A program made the translations under genes and the position numbers. The notes beneath the pieces were generated by a model. It saw nothing but the letters and a program-made list of their open reading frames with translations. It was not told the origin of the DNA and made no database searches. DNA of 64,000 nucleotides from Tupaia tana. Lineage: Eukaryota; Chordata; Mammalia; Scandentia; Tupaiidae. Shown here one piece after another: positions 62,829 through 64,000 of this stretch (positions are counted from its first letter, which is position 1; each line of letters begins with the position of its first letter). Location: the NCBI GenBank assembly GCA_026018925.1, contig JAKSZU010000016.1, positions 58,347,575 through 58,411,574 of the forward strand. The letters are read 5' to 3'.

Positions 62829-63148
62829 AGAAAAAAGAAAAGACAGAAGGAAGAAACTTGTTTTAAAAGCATTGTGAGCTTCTTTACCTGTGACAGAAAT
62901 GTTTCTGCCTCTTTAAATGTTTTAGTTAGTTTGTTTGTTTGTTTCATGAAAGACACATACACAAGTACCCTAGACAGCATCTCACTAGTCTGCAGTCTTC
63001 CCCACAGCCGGCCAGCACACCTGGCACCATCAGGTCAACCATGTATATGAGCCCGGGGCCTCCCATGTCTCTGATATCACACAGCAGCACCCTATCGCCT
63101 GCAATACTGCAGCTGGGTTTGTTTCTGCTCCCTTAATACTTTCTCTTA
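62829..63148. other. Unassigned sequence
   Basis: Short (GTTT)n near 62930. No gene or family recognised. Confidence 0.3.
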
Positions 63149-63412
63149 AGGGGCCAGCAGGTGGTGTGGTGGTTAAGGCACTGAACTCCTACATGGCTGA
63201 CCACAGTTTGAGTCTCAGACCTGATGGCTCAAAAAATCAAACCAGATCCGTGTGCATATGTGCCCAAAATCCCAAGAGGAGAATGGAGAAAAAGGGATTG
63301 CAGCATGGCTCTCCTCCCTGAGGGATGATTTCTCACTTGCTGTCTCTATCTCCAGGGAACATAGATACCTTATGACAAAAAACTAAAAATCAAAAACAAA
63401 AACAAAAACAAC
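63149..63412 (+). mobile_element. SINE type A2
   Basis: GGGGCCAGCAGGTGGTGTGG head, ACAGTTTGAGTCTCAG box B, GTGCCCAAAATCCCAAGAGG, CTCCTCCCTGAGGGATGATT, and an (AAAAAC)n tail. Confidence 0.93.
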
Positions 63413-63843
63413 TCCCTCTTGAAAAGTCTGTAGAGGATCAGTATCTCCAAAAAAAGGCAAGCAGAGGATCTTAAATCAACCAGCAAATTAGAGAAGATGA
63501 GAAGATACAGGGGGTGGGGGAGTGGAATCTTTACCAAAACAAAAATCCCATGGACCAGATGGGTGGGGGTGAGGGAAGCCTTTCCGAGCTCACTACACAG
63601 AAGCCAGCCTCCAAGCACAAACTCATGCCCACCCCCCCGTCTTTCCTGGGCTGCAGGGCACCTCTGCTCTCAGTGAGGAGCAAGCTGGGCTCACACAGAG
63701 CTTTAAAAATACCTCTCCACCCACTGAACGTTTGATTAATCAGCCAAGTGCGTCACAGTGGTGGCAGCGATATCTATGATAGTGATGTGATGGGTGCCAA
63801 GAAGGCACAAAGGGTCTTACGGAGCAGGGAGGAGGAATGACTG
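63413..63843. other. Unassigned sequence
   Basis: GC-richer near 63520-63720 with GGGGGTGGGGGAGTGG. Open frames of 73-82 residues lack domains. Confidence 0.3.
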
Positions 63844-63844
63844 A

Positions 63845-64000
63845 CTGCATGAAAGTTAAAAGCCTGAGCTCTAAAGTCAGGTGGGTTTCTAAATCCCAAG
63901 TCCAACAGATGATAGTTAGGTAACCTTGGACAAGGTTAACTTCTCCATTTTTTACATCTGCAAAAGTGTGGTTAATAACAGTACCTGCATGATAGGATTA
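63845..64000 (+). mobile_element. MIR remnant, runs off the window end
   Basis: GTTAAAAGCCTGAGCTCTAA, GATAGTTAGGTAACCTTGGA, CTTCTCCATTTTTTACATCT, GTTAATAACAGTACCTGCAT follow the MIR order to the last base. Confidence 0.85.

Overview
The window looks like a gene-free, AT-rich stretch of placental-mammal nuclear DNA (intergenic or intronic). I find no credible host exon, RNA gene or processed pseudogene. It is built almost entirely of interspersed repeats: about 60 tRNA-type SINE insertions (about one per kb), ancient MIR and L2 remnants, decayed L1 pieces, MaLR/MLT1-type solo LTR fossils, Tigger remnants and a short mariner-like MITE. MIR, L2, MLT1 and Tigger2/MER2-type sequences place it among placental mammals. 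The dominant SINE (tRNA-like head, a roughly 200-bp body, CT-rich stretch, then GCGCCCTATAGCAAAAA and an A tail) is none of Alu, B1/B2, C-SINE, ERE, VES or AfroSINE. From memory it best fits the tRNA-derived SINEs of colugos (Dermoptera, e.g. Galeopterus). The species call is an inference.

SINE types used below (my labels). A: youngest long type, box B GGTTCGAGTCC, body with the palindrome CCCCCCTGGGGGG, CT-rich region, 3' end CCCTATAGCAAAAA. A2: older relative with the head GGTGGCATGGTGGTTAAG. S: an A2-type head joined directly to the CT-rich tail, without the body. B: a different head (box A zone followed by AATGCTCTGCNAGGCTG) and a body containing GGCTGAGGCTGGGG. C: oldest, head GGCTTAGTGGTTA, body with CTTGAAAAACA. 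Many A copies still show 12-17 bp target-site duplications (TSDs) and A tails, the signature of L1-driven retroposition.

Layout. 0-9 kb: old SINEs, MIR, MITE copy 1, a consensus-perfect CTCF-like motif and an antisense MLT1 LTR. 9-10.1 kb: SINE-free AT-rich sequence. 10-26 kb: dense SINEs, L1M remnants, a possible tRNA/7SL chimeric SINE and a Tigger relic split by two SINEs. 26-28 kb: one LTR split by two SINEs at a repeated target, then an antisense MLT1. 30-38.7 kb: L1M pieces, four MITE copies, a tandemly duplicated MIR and a sense MLT1. 39.85 kb: a 100-N assembly gap. 41-43 kb: LTR fossils with a 97/98 inverted repeat. 44.8-46 kb: an L1 with a twin-priming-type inversion. 48.1-49.1 kb: a 23-bp minisatellite split by a 180-bp insertion. 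50-64 kb: more SINEs, MIR, L2, a Tigger relic, an MLT1A/B-type LTR, and a MIR running off the end.

No genes act together here. The value of the window is the nested-insertion record and a few structural oddities. Element boundaries were read by eye and may be off by several bases; family names are from memory of consensus sequences, not from a database search.
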